Shown one piece after another: positions 53,030 to 62,134 of a DNA stretch of 64,000 nucleotides. Within the stretch, counting starts at the first letter, position 1, and each line of letters begins with the position of its first letter. A program made the translations under genes and the position numbers. The notes beneath the pieces were generated by a model that made no database searches, was not told where the DNA came from, and saw nothing but the letters and a program-made list of their open reading frames with translations. Source of the DNA: SFTJ01 sp051871515 (GTDB lineage: Bacteria > Bacteroidota > Bacteroidia > Bacteroidales > Muribaculaceae); contig JBJECY010000081.1 in NCBI GenBank assembly GCA_051871515.1, positions 41,209-105,208 of the forward strand, in the 5' to 3' direction.

Positions 53030-53066
53030 GTGGCTGCGCACGCTTGCGCCACAAGGTGGCAGCCAC
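53030..53066 (-). other. Intercistronic hairpin between susD and GH85 genes
   Basis: GTGGCTGC (53030-53037) pairs with GCAGCCAC (53059-53066), and an inner GCGCA/TGCGC stem overlaps. It has no T-run and stands between two genes that read the same way, so it may be a processing or partial-termination point that tunes SusD against enzyme levels. Confidence 0.5.
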
Positions 53067-53110
53067 ACTCTGCCGATGATGTTTTTAATAAAATATAATT
53101 GTGTATTTAA

Positions 53111-54886
53111 TTAAAAATTGGCTTTTCCTTCAACGTCCCACCAGATGCGGGTGCCTTGCATGTCGGGGCCTCCCAACGCCTCAATACCTGAGGTGTTGAT
53201 GTCGTCGAGCCCAACCGTGGTGCCGCGTCCGGGCAGCGGAATACGTCGCACCAAGTCGCCATCGAGCAGCGAGCCGTCGCCGTAGTCGGCTGCGTTGAGC
53301 ACCGGGAAGATTTTCGGATAGCCAGTGCGGCGCATCTCGGTCCATGCTTCGTTGCTGTAAGGGAACAGTGCCAGATATTTCTGGGTGATGATTTTCTCGA
53401 GTTTTGTTTCAAGGTTGTCGGCTTCGTTCCACTTCACGCCAATGGTGGTTACGCTCTCGTGGTTGTTGGCGTTGTCCATTGGGTCGATGTAGGTGTAAGG
53501 CTTGGCTTGCTCAAGAGTCATGTAATCATCAACATACTCGGCATATATTTGCCGCGAATCGTCGTAGCGGCCTTCAACCTGAGCGTTGCGTATTCCGCGC
53601 TCGTAGAATGCCTGTGCCGAGCCGCCCATGTTCCAGCCGCGCAGAGCGCCCTCGGCGCGCAAGAAGTCCATCTCAGAAACCTTGACGTAATAGAGCGGAG
53701 CATCCATGATATAGTCGGTGGCGAGCGACGAATAGGCGCATCTTGGATTCACGTCGGTGCTTTGACCGCTCATCATCACCAGTCCGGCGCGCAAGCCCAC
53801 AATGCGGGTGTTGGCAGGCATCACCTCGCCGGTGCTCTCGTTGGTGATTGGTGCCAGGTTTTTGGTGAAGAAGTATTTGGCAAACGGGTGGTCGAGGCTC
53901 ATGAGCAGACTCTCAAACGAGGCGTTCATGCGCGTGTCGCTCCACGAGTTGGCAATGGTGTGCAGCGGATGATAGAAGCAGCCGGTAATCCAGTTGAGCG
54001 CAATCTCTTGCTCGGTGCTCTCAACCACGCCGCTGGCAACGGCCTCCTCGGCCCATTTACGGGCTTTCTCGGGGATGGCTTTCACCGAGTGCATTGCCAT
54101 GCGCAGCTTCAGTGAGTTGGCAAGTCGTTTCCAACTGTCGATGCTCTTATCCATGGTGATGGCGTCAACGGTGTTGAGCAGCGAGTTCACTTTGCTCTTA
54201 TACCACTCGGGGCGCAGCTTAAAGTGGTCGAAGCATGCCACAATGGTGTCAACATTGTCAATGATGGTGGCATAGATGTCCATGCCTTTGTTAAACTCAA
54301 ACGGGTTGGTCTCAACGTTGTTTTTGTGGTCAACGTAAGGGATTGCGCCGTATATGTCAACCATTTCCTGAGCTGAATAGTTATAGAGCAGCAAGCCAAT
54401 GGCTTTGATTTCAGGAATAGAGTCGATATCGGGGTGGTTGAGCATATTCACCAAGTTGTTTTTCACTTCCAGAAACGAGCCGTAAGGGCCGTCGCAGAAG
54501 TCGTAGTTGTAGAAATAGGTGCTTGGCAGGCGTCCGCCAAAATTCTGGTCGGCGCACAGGTAGCCCGAGTAGTTATCAATGTGCAGGTTATAGACGTATT
54601 GATATTGATGCTCGCCGGGCATACCGCCGTTTTTGCCGCCGCGAATGTAGAAGCTGGCGGTGGGCACCTGACGGAAGAAGGTGTTGAGGCTTTTTTGTGC
54701 TGCGGCAAACCCTTCTTGGGTGATTTCTTTTGTATAGTTTATTTCGTCGGCCTTGCCATGAAACACTTCAGGCTCAACTTCCTCTTCGGCGCCGGTAAAC
54801 TCGTCGGAAGGAGTGTCGAACTCCAAGCATGACACCATGAGCAGCGGCAATGCTGCAATAAGGGCTTTTAACGAATTGATTTTCAT
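53111..54886 (-). CDS. SusD/RagB-family glycan-binding lipoprotein (pair 3)
   Basis: The 591-residue protein has a lipoprotein signal (LLMVSC, Cys20), then EFDTPSDEFTGAEEEVEPEVFHGKADEINYT, and a SusD-like_2 body: YSAQEMVDIYGAIPYVDHKNNVE, SWKRLANSLKLRMAMHSV, KVSEMDFLRAEGALRGW, KIITQKYLALFPYSNEAWTEMRRTGYPK. It follows its SusC by 40 bases and precedes the GH85 enzyme, so it probably binds released or attached N-glycans at the surface. Confidence 0.95.
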   Translation of the reverse strand: MKINSLKALIAALPLLMVSCLEFDTPSDEFTGAEEEVEPEVFHGKADEINYTKEITQEGFAAAQKSLNTFFRQVPTASFYIRGGKNGGMPGEHQYQYVYNLHIDNYSGYLCADQNFGGRLPSTYFYNYDFCDGPYGSFLEVKNNLVNMLNHPDIDSIPEIKAIGLLLYNYSAQEMVDIYGAIPYVDHKNNVETNPFEFNKGMDIYATIIDNVDTIVACFDHFKLRPEWYKSKVNSLLNTVDAITMDKSIDSWKRLANSLKLRMAMHSVKAIPEKARKWAEEAVASGVVESTEQEIALNWITGCFYHPLHTIANSWSDTRMNASFESLLMSLDHPFAKYFFTKNLAPITNESTGEVMPANTRIVGLRAGLVMMSGQSTDVNPRCAYSSLATDYIMDAPLYYVKVSEMDFLRAEGALRGWNMGGSAQAFYERGIRNAQVEGRYDDSRQIYAEYVDDYMTLEQAKPYTYIDPMDNANNHESVTTIGVKWNEADNLETKLEKIITQKYLALFPYSNEAWTEMRRTGYPKIFPVLNAADYGDGSLLDGDLVRRIPLPGRGTTVGLDDINTSGIEALGGPDMQGTRIWWDVEGKANF

Positions 54887-54926
54887 GTTTATAATGGTGT
54901 TGTGAAAAAATGAGATAATTGTGATT

Positions 54927-57900
54927 TTAGAATTCTAACTTGAGGTTAACACCCACTGAGCGGGTCGATGGCATGTTGAACACGTCGAATGCACCGAGTC
55001 CGTTCTTGGTTGAGAGCGAAATATCGGGGTCAACCGGAGCATCTTTGTAGATGAAGAACAGGTTGCGACCCACCACCGAGAGTTGCGCTTTGCTGATGAG
55101 TCCACCCAGCAGGTTGCGGAACGAGTAAGAGAGCGATAGTTCGGCAAGGCGGAAGTTGGTGGCGTTATAGACGTATTCTGATGCAAACACTTGTCCGCCC
55201 ACGGTCTTATAGTATTCCTCAATGGGCACGGTTTGACCATCAACCACCATAGCCGGTTTAGTGGTGCCGTCGGGGGCAGTCCACATGAGCCCTTGTTGCT
55301 CGGCGGCGAGGCGTGCATCGCCGGTGCGCTTTGATACGCCAAAGTTATCAAGGTAAGCCTCTGTGATTGACATGGTTTTGCCGCCAATGCGTCCGTTGAT
55401 GAGGAAATAGAGCGAGAGGTCTTTCCACGTCACGGTGTTGCTCCACCCCAGGTTGTATTTTGAGTTCATGTTGCCAAGGTAGATATATTGGTCGTTGCTG
55501 AGCTGAGGCACGCCTGCTTTGGTGAAGGCAATGGTGCCGTCGGCGTTGCGCTTGAAGTCGAGGGCATACATATCGCCGTAAGAGCCATCTTTCTCATAGC
55601 GCACCACCACGTGTCCGTTGGCAATTTTCTGCTCCATCTTGGCAGGGTTGCCGCGCTCGTCGGTGTAGGTTTTCACAATCTTGTTGGCGTTGAAGGCAAA
55701 GTTGATGCCTGAGCGCCAAGTGATGCTGCGGTTTGAATAGATGTCGTAGGTGAGAGTGGTTTCAATACCTTGGTTGCGAATCAAACCGGTGTTCACGGGC
55801 TTGGCTTTGCCGCCTGTGGTGGCGCTCACAAAGTAGCTGTTGGTGAGGTCGGTGTGATAGTAGGTGAAATCCCAGTTGAGGGCGTTGCGGAACATTGAGA
55901 TGTCGAAACCAGCCTCGAACGACTTCGATTTCTCGGGGCGAGGATTGTCGAAGTATCCGTAGCCCGAGCCTGAGATTGCGCCTGTTGAGAGGTCGGTGGT
56001 GCCTTTTGCAAAGAACAGGTTGGGGATTGAGTTACCCACCTCAGAGTAAGAGGCGCGCAGCTTCAGGTGAGTGATAACGCTGGGCAGTTGGGCATATTTG
56101 TGCACCAGTGTGTTGGCGCCAATCGACCAATAGCCATAGTTGTCGGGGGTGCCGCGGTCAGTGAACTGACGGAATGCGCGATACCAGTCCTGGCGGTAGC
56201 TGCCTTCAAGATACACCATCTCTTTCCAACCCACCTGACCGGTGAAGAAAAGGCCCTTATCCCAGTTTGATTGTTTTGAATAGGTGGTTCCGTTGCCGTT
56301 CCAGCCGGCGTCGGGTTCAAAGAAATTGATGATGGTGGGTAGTTGGGTCATAGAGCCGGCGTTGTAGTAGGTTGCCGTGGTCCAAATCTTTTGGGTGTCG
56401 CCCTTCACGGTGTGCCCCGACCATCCGAGCGATGCCGACACGTCGTAGTCGCCAAAGGTCTTGTTGTAGCTTGCCATGGCATCTACATAAATGTCGTTGC
56501 TGCTGATGATGTCTTGCCCAAACACGCCGTAGTCCTCCATCGAAGCCACGTTCCAAGTGGTGGCGTAGCGGTTTGAGAATCCTTTAAATTTGGCGCGGTC
56601 CATGTTGAGGCGGCCTTGCAGCGAAAGTCCGTCGCAAAGGTCGTAGCGCGCCGAGATTGAGCCGTAGGCACGTTCCTCAACCGATTGACCACGGTTTTGG
56701 TTCACCAGCCAATAAGGGTTGTTATGTGAAGCGGTGAAATATGCCCATTGTTGCTTAGGTCCGGTGAGTTCCACCGTGCCGCTCACGCGGTTGCCGCCTT
56801 TGTCAAAGTAGGTGTGATTGTTCGAGGTCCATGTGCCCTCAGCCACATAGTTGTCACGGTAGTAGTCCATGTCAACGTTGCGTGATGCCAAGTAGAGGTC
56901 ATAGAGAGGGTTGAGCACGGTGCCGCCGCCCGGGCGATTGCGGTTGCGTGCATAAACATAGTTTAGTGAAACGTCAATGTTGAGTTTGTTGTTAAAGAGC
57001 GAATAGCTTTGGCGCAGCGACAGGGTGTTGCGGTTGTAGGAGTTGTTGGGCACCATGCCGTTTGAGTGCGCGTTGGCATATGAGAAGTAGGTGCGCACTT
57101 TCTCAGTGCCGCCGCTCATGCTCACCGAGTTGTTCCATGTGACACCGGTGTTGAAGAAGTCGCTGATGTCGTCTTTGGCGTAGTTGCGCAGCTTGGCACG
57201 CGGGTAGGCAAGCTCTTCGGCACTCATCTCGGCAACCTTTTTGCCCCAGCTCTCGGGGGTGAGAGTGCCGGCAGCCAGATTCACCGCTGCGCCGTAGATG
57301 TTTTGAATCTCCGGCTTGGTAAGCGGTTTCTCAAAGGTCACGTTTGAGTTCACTGAGATGGTGATGCGGCCTTCTTTACCTTTCTTGGTGGTTATCATGA
57401 GCACACCGTTGGCTGCGGCGCTACCGTAGAGAGCAGCGGCGTTGGCGCCTTTGAGCACGTTGATGCTCTCAATGTCGTCGGGGTTGATGAGCGAGAGCGC
57501 ATCGCCGCCTTCCGACGAACTTGAATAGGTGAGCGAGCTGCCGTCGTTCCAGCTCGATGCGGCATTGCCCACTTGGTTGGTCATGGGCACACCGTCAACC
57601 ACAATGAGCGGGCTGTTGTTGCCCATCACTGATTTGTTGCCGCGGATGAGGATTTTTGATGTGCCACCGGCACCGCCGGCTGACTGGGTGATTGACACGC
57701 CCGACACTTTGCCTGAGAGGGCGTTCACAAAATTTGAGTCTTGCACCTTCATGAGGTCGTCGCTCTTGATTACTTGTGTGGCATAGGTGAGTGAGGCCTC
57801 TTTGCGCTGAATACCCATTGCGGTGACCACAATTTCTTGCAGTTGCTGAGAGCTAAGTTCCAGCTGCACGTCGATGGGTGTGCCGTCCCACACCACTTCC

Positions 57901-58199
57901 ACAGGCTTGTAGCCTATGGCAGAGATTTTCAGTTTTGAGCCTTTGGCAACGTCGGTGATTGAGAAAATGCCGTCGAGGTCGGTGCCGCCGCCCTTGTTAT
58001 TTGTCCCAACTACAAAGATGGTGGCGCCAATAAATGGCTCGCCCGTTTCGTCTTTCACAACGCCTGTGGCGGTTGTGGAGCTTGTTTTCACTTGTGGAGC
58101 TTCAGGTGTGGCTTGGGCTTTGAAGGGTACAGCTATTGCTGTGAAAGCTACACATGCCAACGCTATAAGTCCACTCACAGGGTGTAATGGTTTTAGCAT
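54927..58199 (-). CDS. SusC/RagA-family TonB-dependent outer-membrane transporter (pair 3)
   Basis: The 1090-residue protein has an N-terminal hydrophobic signal segment (PLHPVSGLIALACVAFTAIAVP), a carboxypeptidase-D-like domain (ATGVVKDETGEPFIGATIFVVG), the signature LQEIVVTAMGIQRKEASLTYA, the plug (VSGVSITQSAGGAGGTSKILIRGN, NVLKGANAAALYGSAAANGVLMITTKKG) and the barrel ending VGVNLKLEF. It heads the GH85 locus: SusC, SusD, then enzyme. It should import N-glycans cut by GH85. The promoter upstream supports single-unit transcription. No linked sigma/anti-sigma or hybrid two-component regulator is seen. Confidence 0.96.
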   Translation of the reverse strand: MLKPLHPVSGLIALACVAFTAIAVPFKAQATPEAPQVKTSSTTATGVVKDETGEPFIGATIFVVGTNNKGGGTDLDGIFSITDVAKGSKLKISAIGYKPVEVVWDGTPIDVQLELSSQQLQEIVVTAMGIQRKEASLTYATQVIKSDDLMKVQDSNFVNALSGKVSGVSITQSAGGAGGTSKILIRGNKSVMGNNSPLIVVDGVPMTNQVGNAASSWNDGSSLTYSSSSEGGDALSLINPDDIESINVLKGANAAALYGSAAANGVLMITTKKGKEGRITISVNSNVTFEKPLTKPEIQNIYGAAVNLAAGTLTPESWGKKVAEMSAEELAYPRAKLRNYAKDDISDFFNTGVTWNNSVSMSGGTEKVRTYFSYANAHSNGMVPNNSYNRNTLSLRQSYSLFNNKLNIDVSLNYVYARNRNRPGGGTVLNPLYDLYLASRNVDMDYYRDNYVAEGTWTSNNHTYFDKGGNRVSGTVELTGPKQQWAYFTASHNNPYWLVNQNRGQSVEERAYGSISARYDLCDGLSLQGRLNMDRAKFKGFSNRYATTWNVASMEDYGVFGQDIISSNDIYVDAMASYNKTFGDYDVSASLGWSGHTVKGDTQKIWTTATYYNAGSMTQLPTIINFFEPDAGWNGNGTTYSKQSNWDKGLFFTGQVGWKEMVYLEGSYRQDWYRAFRQFTDRGTPDNYGYWSIGANTLVHKYAQLPSVITHLKLRASYSEVGNSIPNLFFAKGTTDLSTGAISGSGYGYFDNPRPEKSKSFEAGFDISMFRNALNWDFTYYHTDLTNSYFVSATTGGKAKPVNTGLIRNQGIETTLTYDIYSNRSITWRSGINFAFNANKIVKTYTDERGNPAKMEQKIANGHVVVRYEKDGSYGDMYALDFKRNADGTIAFTKAGVPQLSNDQYIYLGNMNSKYNLGWSNTVTWKDLSLYFLINGRIGGKTMSITEAYLDNFGVSKRTGDARLAAEQQGLMWTAPDGTTKPAMVVDGQTVPIEEYYKTVGGQVFASEYVYNATNFRLAELSLSYSFRNLLGGLISKAQLSVVGRNLFFIYKDAPVDPDISLSTKNGLGAFDVFNMPSTRSVGVNLKLEF

Positions 58200-58423
58200 A
58201 TTGGTTCTTGGTGGTTAGTTGTTTTATTAGTTAAGTTATTGTTAATGTTACAAATTGTGTATTGCTGTAAAAGTGCCTTTACGCCCACGGGCGCAAGGGG
58301 TTTTTGTATATGGTGTGAAACGTGGCTTTAGATGGGTCGTTGTTGGTGTATTTTTTTGTGCTTATGTTGCTAAAATGTAACGTGAAATTTCCATTAATTG
58401 CCTTTCTTGCCCCATATACGCTG

Positions 58424-58456
58424 CAAATATAGGTATAAAGCATTGATATAAACAAA
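58424..58456 (-). promoter_or_regulatory. Bacteroides-type promoter for the GH85 locus susC
   Basis: On the minus strand TTTG (58456-58453), a 21-base spacer and TATATTTG (58431-58424) match the consensus. The leader is about 220 bases, typical of susC genes. The rest of 58200-58875 shows no gene and no other clear signal except the Hsp20 ribosome binding site. Confidence 0.65.
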
Positions 58457-58860
58457 TTTTTTTGCCTAATTTTTGAAACAAAATATAAATTTAAAAAATT
58501 TTCGCTTGGGGCTTCGCAGCTTTTTTGCGTGAAACGAAGTGTTTACAAAAGACGAATTGCGCAATTTTATTGCGGTGGGGATATTGTGAATTTTACACTA
58601 TGTTAATCGGTTGACGGGCATAGCAATGTGACGGCGCGTTGATGTGGAATTTTTGGCAAACACAATGCAAATGGTGACAGAATTTACTCCCTGTGGGGCT
58701 GACAGTTTTTATCCTGATGGTGACAAATGGGCCAAGACGGGCGCAAATGCGGGCGGCGGTGGCATTTGGCTTGCAAATTGCAAGGTATGATAAGTGGAAA
58801 CCAAAGAGCCCCGGCAACGGGAGTAAGCTCATGCGGAATCCACAACTAACAATAGAAATC

Positions 58861-58866
58861 AGGAGG
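58861..58866 (+). promoter_or_regulatory. Canonical Shine-Dalgarno for the Hsp20 gene
   Basis: AGGAGG lies 9 bases before the ATG at 58876. It is one of only two such sites I noticed in front of genes in the window (the other is in front of protein B). Confidence 0.7.
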
Positions 58867-58875
58867 TTTTGATTT

Positions 58876-59304
58876 ATGTTACCTGTAGTAAGTAGAAATT
58901 GGTTCCCTACATTGTTCGACGATTTGTTCGATGACAACCGGTGGGTTGCAAAGATGGGTGTTTCAACACCTGCAATAAACATCAAAGAGGATGCCAAGAG
59001 CTATGTGATGGAGATTGCTGCTCCGGGCATCAAGAAAGAGTATTGCAGGGTTAACGTAAGTGCCGATGGCAATCTTGAGATAGCCATTGAGAACAAGCTT
59101 GAGCATAAGCACGATGGGCGCAAAGAGCACTATCTGCGCCGCGAGTTTGCTTACTCCAACATTCAGCAGCAGTATCAGTTGCCTGATGATGTTGAGCGCG
59201 ACGGCATCTCGGCTTGCGTGGTTGACGGCGTGCTCAGGGTGACTTTGCCAAAGATGACGGTCGAGGCCGAGGAGAAGGCCGTGCGCCAGATAGCCATTGA
59301 ATGA
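58876..59304 (+). CDS. Hsp20/alpha-crystallin small heat-shock protein
   Basis: The 142-residue protein has the alpha-crystallin domain: TPAINIKEDAKSYVMEIAAPGIKKEYCRVNVSADGNLEIAIE, the mid loop, REFAYSNIQQQYQLPDDVERDGISACVVDGVLRVTLPK, with the A-x-x-x-n-G-V-L signature near residue 117, and a short tail. It holds unfolding proteins in solution until refolding. An AGGAGG at 58861-58866, 9 bases before the ATG, is unusual here and suggests strong translation. Heat regulation is likely by family but no box was found. Confidence 0.95.
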   Translation: MLPVVSRNWFPTLFDDLFDDNRWVAKMGVSTPAINIKEDAKSYVMEIAAPGIKKEYCRVNVSADGNLEIAIENKLEHKHDGRKEHYLRREFAYSNIQQQYQLPDDVERDGISACVVDGVLRVTLPKMTVEAEEKAVRQIAIE

Positions 59305-59387
59305 GGCCCACAACCTCTCATTAGCCGAGGCTCTGCCCTCAGGCAAAGTGAATTTTTTGATTAAATGGTAATTAGTTATTAGTGAAG

Positions 59388-59433
59388 CCGCGGCTGCAGA
59401 GCTTGATATAAGCCAAGCAGCCACGGTTTTTTT
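59388..59433 (+). terminator. Rho-independent terminator after Hsp20
   Basis: CCGCGGCTGC (59388-59397) pairs with GCAGCCACGG (59417-59426) with one mismatch, followed by seven T residues. Downstream, TATCTTTG at 59525-59532 could be the -7 box of the amidase gene. Confidence 0.8.
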
Positions 59434-59641
59434 GTGCGCATGCCCGGCATGGTGTCTGCCAAAACGACCAGTTGTTGGTGGATTATGACATGCGATTGGG
59501 TGAACAAATGCCACTTGTTGTTGTTATCTTTGCAGAGCGGTTTGTGAGGGCTTTTTCAACCGCTCGGGATTTTAGTGTGGTTATATCCTAAATCTCAGTT
59601 AAACAAGCAATTACAATTAATTCTTATTTTTTATTAAGCAA

Positions 59642-60730
59642 ATGAACAAAACAATTATCAAGATTATGACACTCACTACAATGGCATGGATTGGTGCCAT
59701 GACCAATGCCGATGCCTGCACTGGCATCACGCTTCACTCGGCACAGGGCGAAACGGTGCCTGCTCGCACCATTGAATGGGCTGGCAACGACCTTGAGAGC
59801 AAATATGCGGTGGTGCCGCGCGGACATAAGCACCGCTCAATGGTGCCGGGCGGCGAGCTGAAAGGGCTCACCTTCACCGCACGTTATGGATATGTGGGCT
59901 TGGCTGTGCAGCAGCCCGAGTTTGTGGTTGAAGGGCTCAACGAGGCTGGTCTTTCGGCAGGGCTGTTTTACTTCCCCGGCTGTGGCGAATATGAGGCTTA
60001 CACTCCGGCAAACGATTCTCAAACGGTGGTTGACCTGCAATTGGTTTCATGGATATTGAGCCAATTCTCAACCATCGACGACGTTAAGGCGGCAATCACC
60101 AAAATCCACATCACCAATATTGACCCCAGTGCCGGCACTGTGCATTGGCGCATCACCGAGCCGGGCGGCAAGCAGGTGGTGCTTGAGATTGTGGGCGGCA
60201 AGCTGCATTTCTATGATAGCCACATTGGCGTGCTCACCAACTCGCCGGGCTATGAATGGCATCTTGCCAACCTAAATAACTATGTGAACCTGCGCACTGG
60301 CAGGGCTGGCGACTTGCAGCTTGGCAACATCGACTTGCGCTCGTGGGGCGGCGGCAGCGGCATGCTGGGACTTCCCGGCGACATGACTCCGCCATCGCGC
60401 TTTGTGCGTGCCGCATTCTTCTCGCTCACAGCACCGGTGCAGCCCACGGCTCAAAAAGCGGTGACTCAGGCGTTTCACATACTGAACAATTTTGACATTC
60501 CCACCGGCATACAGTTTGCCGAGGGACAAGAGGTGCCCAACATACCCAGTGCCACACAGTGGACTGTGGCAAGCGACTTGACCAACCGACGCATCTATTA
60601 TCGCACCATGCATAACAGCAACATACGTTGCTTTGACCTTGGCGGCATTGACTTTGGCAAGGTGAAATATCAGTGGGGCGCACTCGATGAGCAAAAGACT
60701 CAGCCCATTGAGATGATGCGCGTGAAGTGA
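59642..60730 (+). CDS. Exported choloylglycine-hydrolase/penicillin-V-acylase-like Ntn amidase
   Basis: The 362-residue protein has a signal peptide ending TNADA at residue 25; Cys26 (CTGITL) becomes the N-terminal nucleophile after cleavage, as in linear-amide C-N hydrolases. Further motifs are ARTIEW (R42), VLTNSPGYEWHLANLNNY with the Asn200 of the TNSP motif, and PPSRFVRAAFF. In the bile-salt hydrolases I recall, the RTIEW position reads RTMDW or similar; here E45 replaces Asp. The enzyme may cleave conjugated bile acids or other N-acyl amides such as penicillin V or lipids. The substrate cannot be decided from sequence. Confidence 0.88.
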   Translation: MNKTIIKIMTLTTMAWIGAMTNADACTGITLHSAQGETVPARTIEWAGNDLESKYAVVPRGHKHRSMVPGGELKGLTFTARYGYVGLAVQQPEFVVEGLNEAGLSAGLFYFPGCGEYEAYTPANDSQTVVDLQLVSWILSQFSTIDDVKAAITKIHITNIDPSAGTVHWRITEPGGKQVVLEIVGGKLHFYDSHIGVLTNSPGYEWHLANLNNYVNLRTGRAGDLQLGNIDLRSWGGGSGMLGLPGDMTPPSRFVRAAFFSLTAPVQPTAQKAVTQAFHILNNFDIPTGIQFAEGQEVPNIPSATQWTVASDLTNRRIYYRTMHNSNIRCFDLGGIDFGKVKYQWGALDEQKTQPIEMMRVK

Positions 60731-60878
60731 AAGGGCTTGTGCCCACCCCCCCCGATTGAGGGCTGGCACAGCGCGTGAAAAGGAAAAAAGTAATTACCTA
60801 TTTAAGATGATGCGGGAGGGTGCGCCATTGTGGGCGTGCCTTCCCGTTAGCTTTTTTGTGGCAAGCAGCAGGTGCCGC

Positions 60879-61769
60879 TCACGAGTTACGGGCAATGTAT
60901 TGCGTTGGTGTCAAGCCCGAGTGGCGTTTAAAGAATTTTGTGAGTTGGGCTTGGTCAGAGAAATGAAATTCGTTTGCCACCTGTTGCACCGATTTGCCTG
61001 AGTATAAAAGTGTGCTGGCGATTTGCCCCGAGAGGGTGAAGCAAATCCAAGCGTAGGCGGTTCGCCCCGAGATGCTTTTCACAATGCGGTTGAGGTATTG
61101 CGGTGTTACGCACAGCTGTGAGGTGTAGTATTCCACGCAGCGGTGTTCTTTCACTTGCTCGGGGAGCATCTTGGTGAACTGTATGAATAGTTGCATGCGG
61201 CGGTTGCTGGGGCTTTTGCTTGACTGTTGCTGATTGCTGCCGGGCGATTGCATGAGCAGGTTTGAGAAATCGAGCAGCAGCATCCATATTGAGCACCCAA
61301 TCATCTTGTGATGGAAGGCATGGTTGACGTTGGCAACCGATGTCCACACTTGTTGCATGCGTTGATGCAGCAGATGCGACGATGCAATTTGCAGTGGATA
61401 CACCGGGTTGCGGCGCGCCTTGACCAGGAAAAACACCGGAATGGGCGGTTGGTTGCCAAGCAGATGGCTTATGAACTGGCTGGTGAAAATCAGCACGGTG
61501 GCTTTGGTGCCCGAGTCGGCATTCAGCGCCGCGAACTGTGAGCAATCAATGATTGTGGCAAACTGGTTGCTAATAATAGATGTTGTGCCCATGTTGGTTT
61601 GCACCGTAATGCTGCCTTTCCACACCCCGATGTGCACTATGAACTGGCGGTTGTCGTGTTGCAGGCTGTAAGGCATAAACGGAGTGTTGTCGTCGATGTT
61701 CCAAATCATCAGGCCGTCGCCATAGGAGAGGGCGTTGGGGAGCAGTTTTGCATATTCTTTGATAGTCAT
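60879..61769 (-). CDS. AraC-family transcriptional regulator
   Basis: The 296-residue protein has an N-terminal cupin-like region (PFMPYSLQHDNRQFIVHIGVWKGSITVQTN) and a C-terminal double helix-turn-helix: YYTSQLCVTPQYLNRIVKSISGRTAYAWI and KSVQQVANEFHFSDQAQLTKFFKRHSGLTPTQYI, the AraC signature. It is divergent from the RND efflux operon, so it likely controls that operon in response to a small molecule. The 365-base gap between them holds a promoter for each side and direct repeats next to the efflux promoter. Confidence 0.93.
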   Translation of the reverse strand: MTIKEYAKLLPNALSYGDGLMIWNIDDNTPFMPYSLQHDNRQFIVHIGVWKGSITVQTNMGTTSIISNQFATIIDCSQFAALNADSGTKATVLIFTSQFISHLLGNQPPIPVFFLVKARRNPVYPLQIASSHLLHQRMQQVWTSVANVNHAFHHKMIGCSIWMLLLDFSNLLMQSPGSNQQQSSKSPSNRRMQLFIQFTKMLPEQVKEHRCVEYYTSQLCVTPQYLNRIVKSISGRTAYAWICFTLSGQIASTLLYSGKSVQQVANEFHFSDQAQLTKFFKRHSGLTPTQYIARNS

Positions 61770-61900
61770 AGCGCTTATTAATGAAATTTGGTGAAATATT
61801 GCATGGTTATGCCTTGTTGAAGGGCGTGTTTGTTAAAAAAATGACTGCTCTTGCCGCCTCAGTCGTGCACGTTGGGAGAGAAGCTTGGGCAAGTGCACTG

Positions 61901-61931
61901 CAAATATAGCTATTTATGCACCTATTGCAAG
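61901..61931 (-). promoter_or_regulatory. Probable promoter for the AraC-type regulator
   Basis: On the minus strand CTTG (61931-61928; one mismatch to TTTG), a 19-base spacer and TATATTTG (61908-61901) fit the consensus, giving a leader of about 125 bases. Confidence 0.5.
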
Positions 61932-62056
61932 GTGTTGGCGCGAAAAAAAGTATGATGACGTGATTTTGTGGTTTCAAAAATGGCAAATGTTGTTTCAGTG
62001 ATGGTTTGGGGAGTGTTATTTTCGGTTAAATGGTTCAAAATCGACAAATTTTGTAT

Positions 62057-62098
62057 CACTTGCAAAGATGCCACTTGCAAATAGTGCAGATAATTTTG
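62057..62098 (+). promoter_or_regulatory. Direct-repeat operator candidate and -7 box for the efflux operon
   Basis: CACTTGCAAA occurs twice as a perfect 10-bp direct repeat (62057-62066 and 62072-62081, 15 bases apart), just upstream of TAATTTTG (62091-62098), a good -7 element. There is no TTTG at the -33 distance. This suggests that an activator, probably the divergent AraC-type protein, binds the repeats in place of the missing -33 box. Confidence 0.5.
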
Positions 62099-62134
62099 CA
62101 GCAGAAAAATCCAAAACAACATTAATCCCGTAAG

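Noticed and set aside
53459..54115. Open frame of 218 codons on the plus strand
   Set aside because: It is the complement of the SusD gene of the GH85 locus, which has clear domain and signal features.
58200..58875. Hidden gene between susC and Hsp20
   Set aside because: Only a short minus-strand frame without family features crosses it; the region is AT-rich with a promoter, as expected for a divergent control region.
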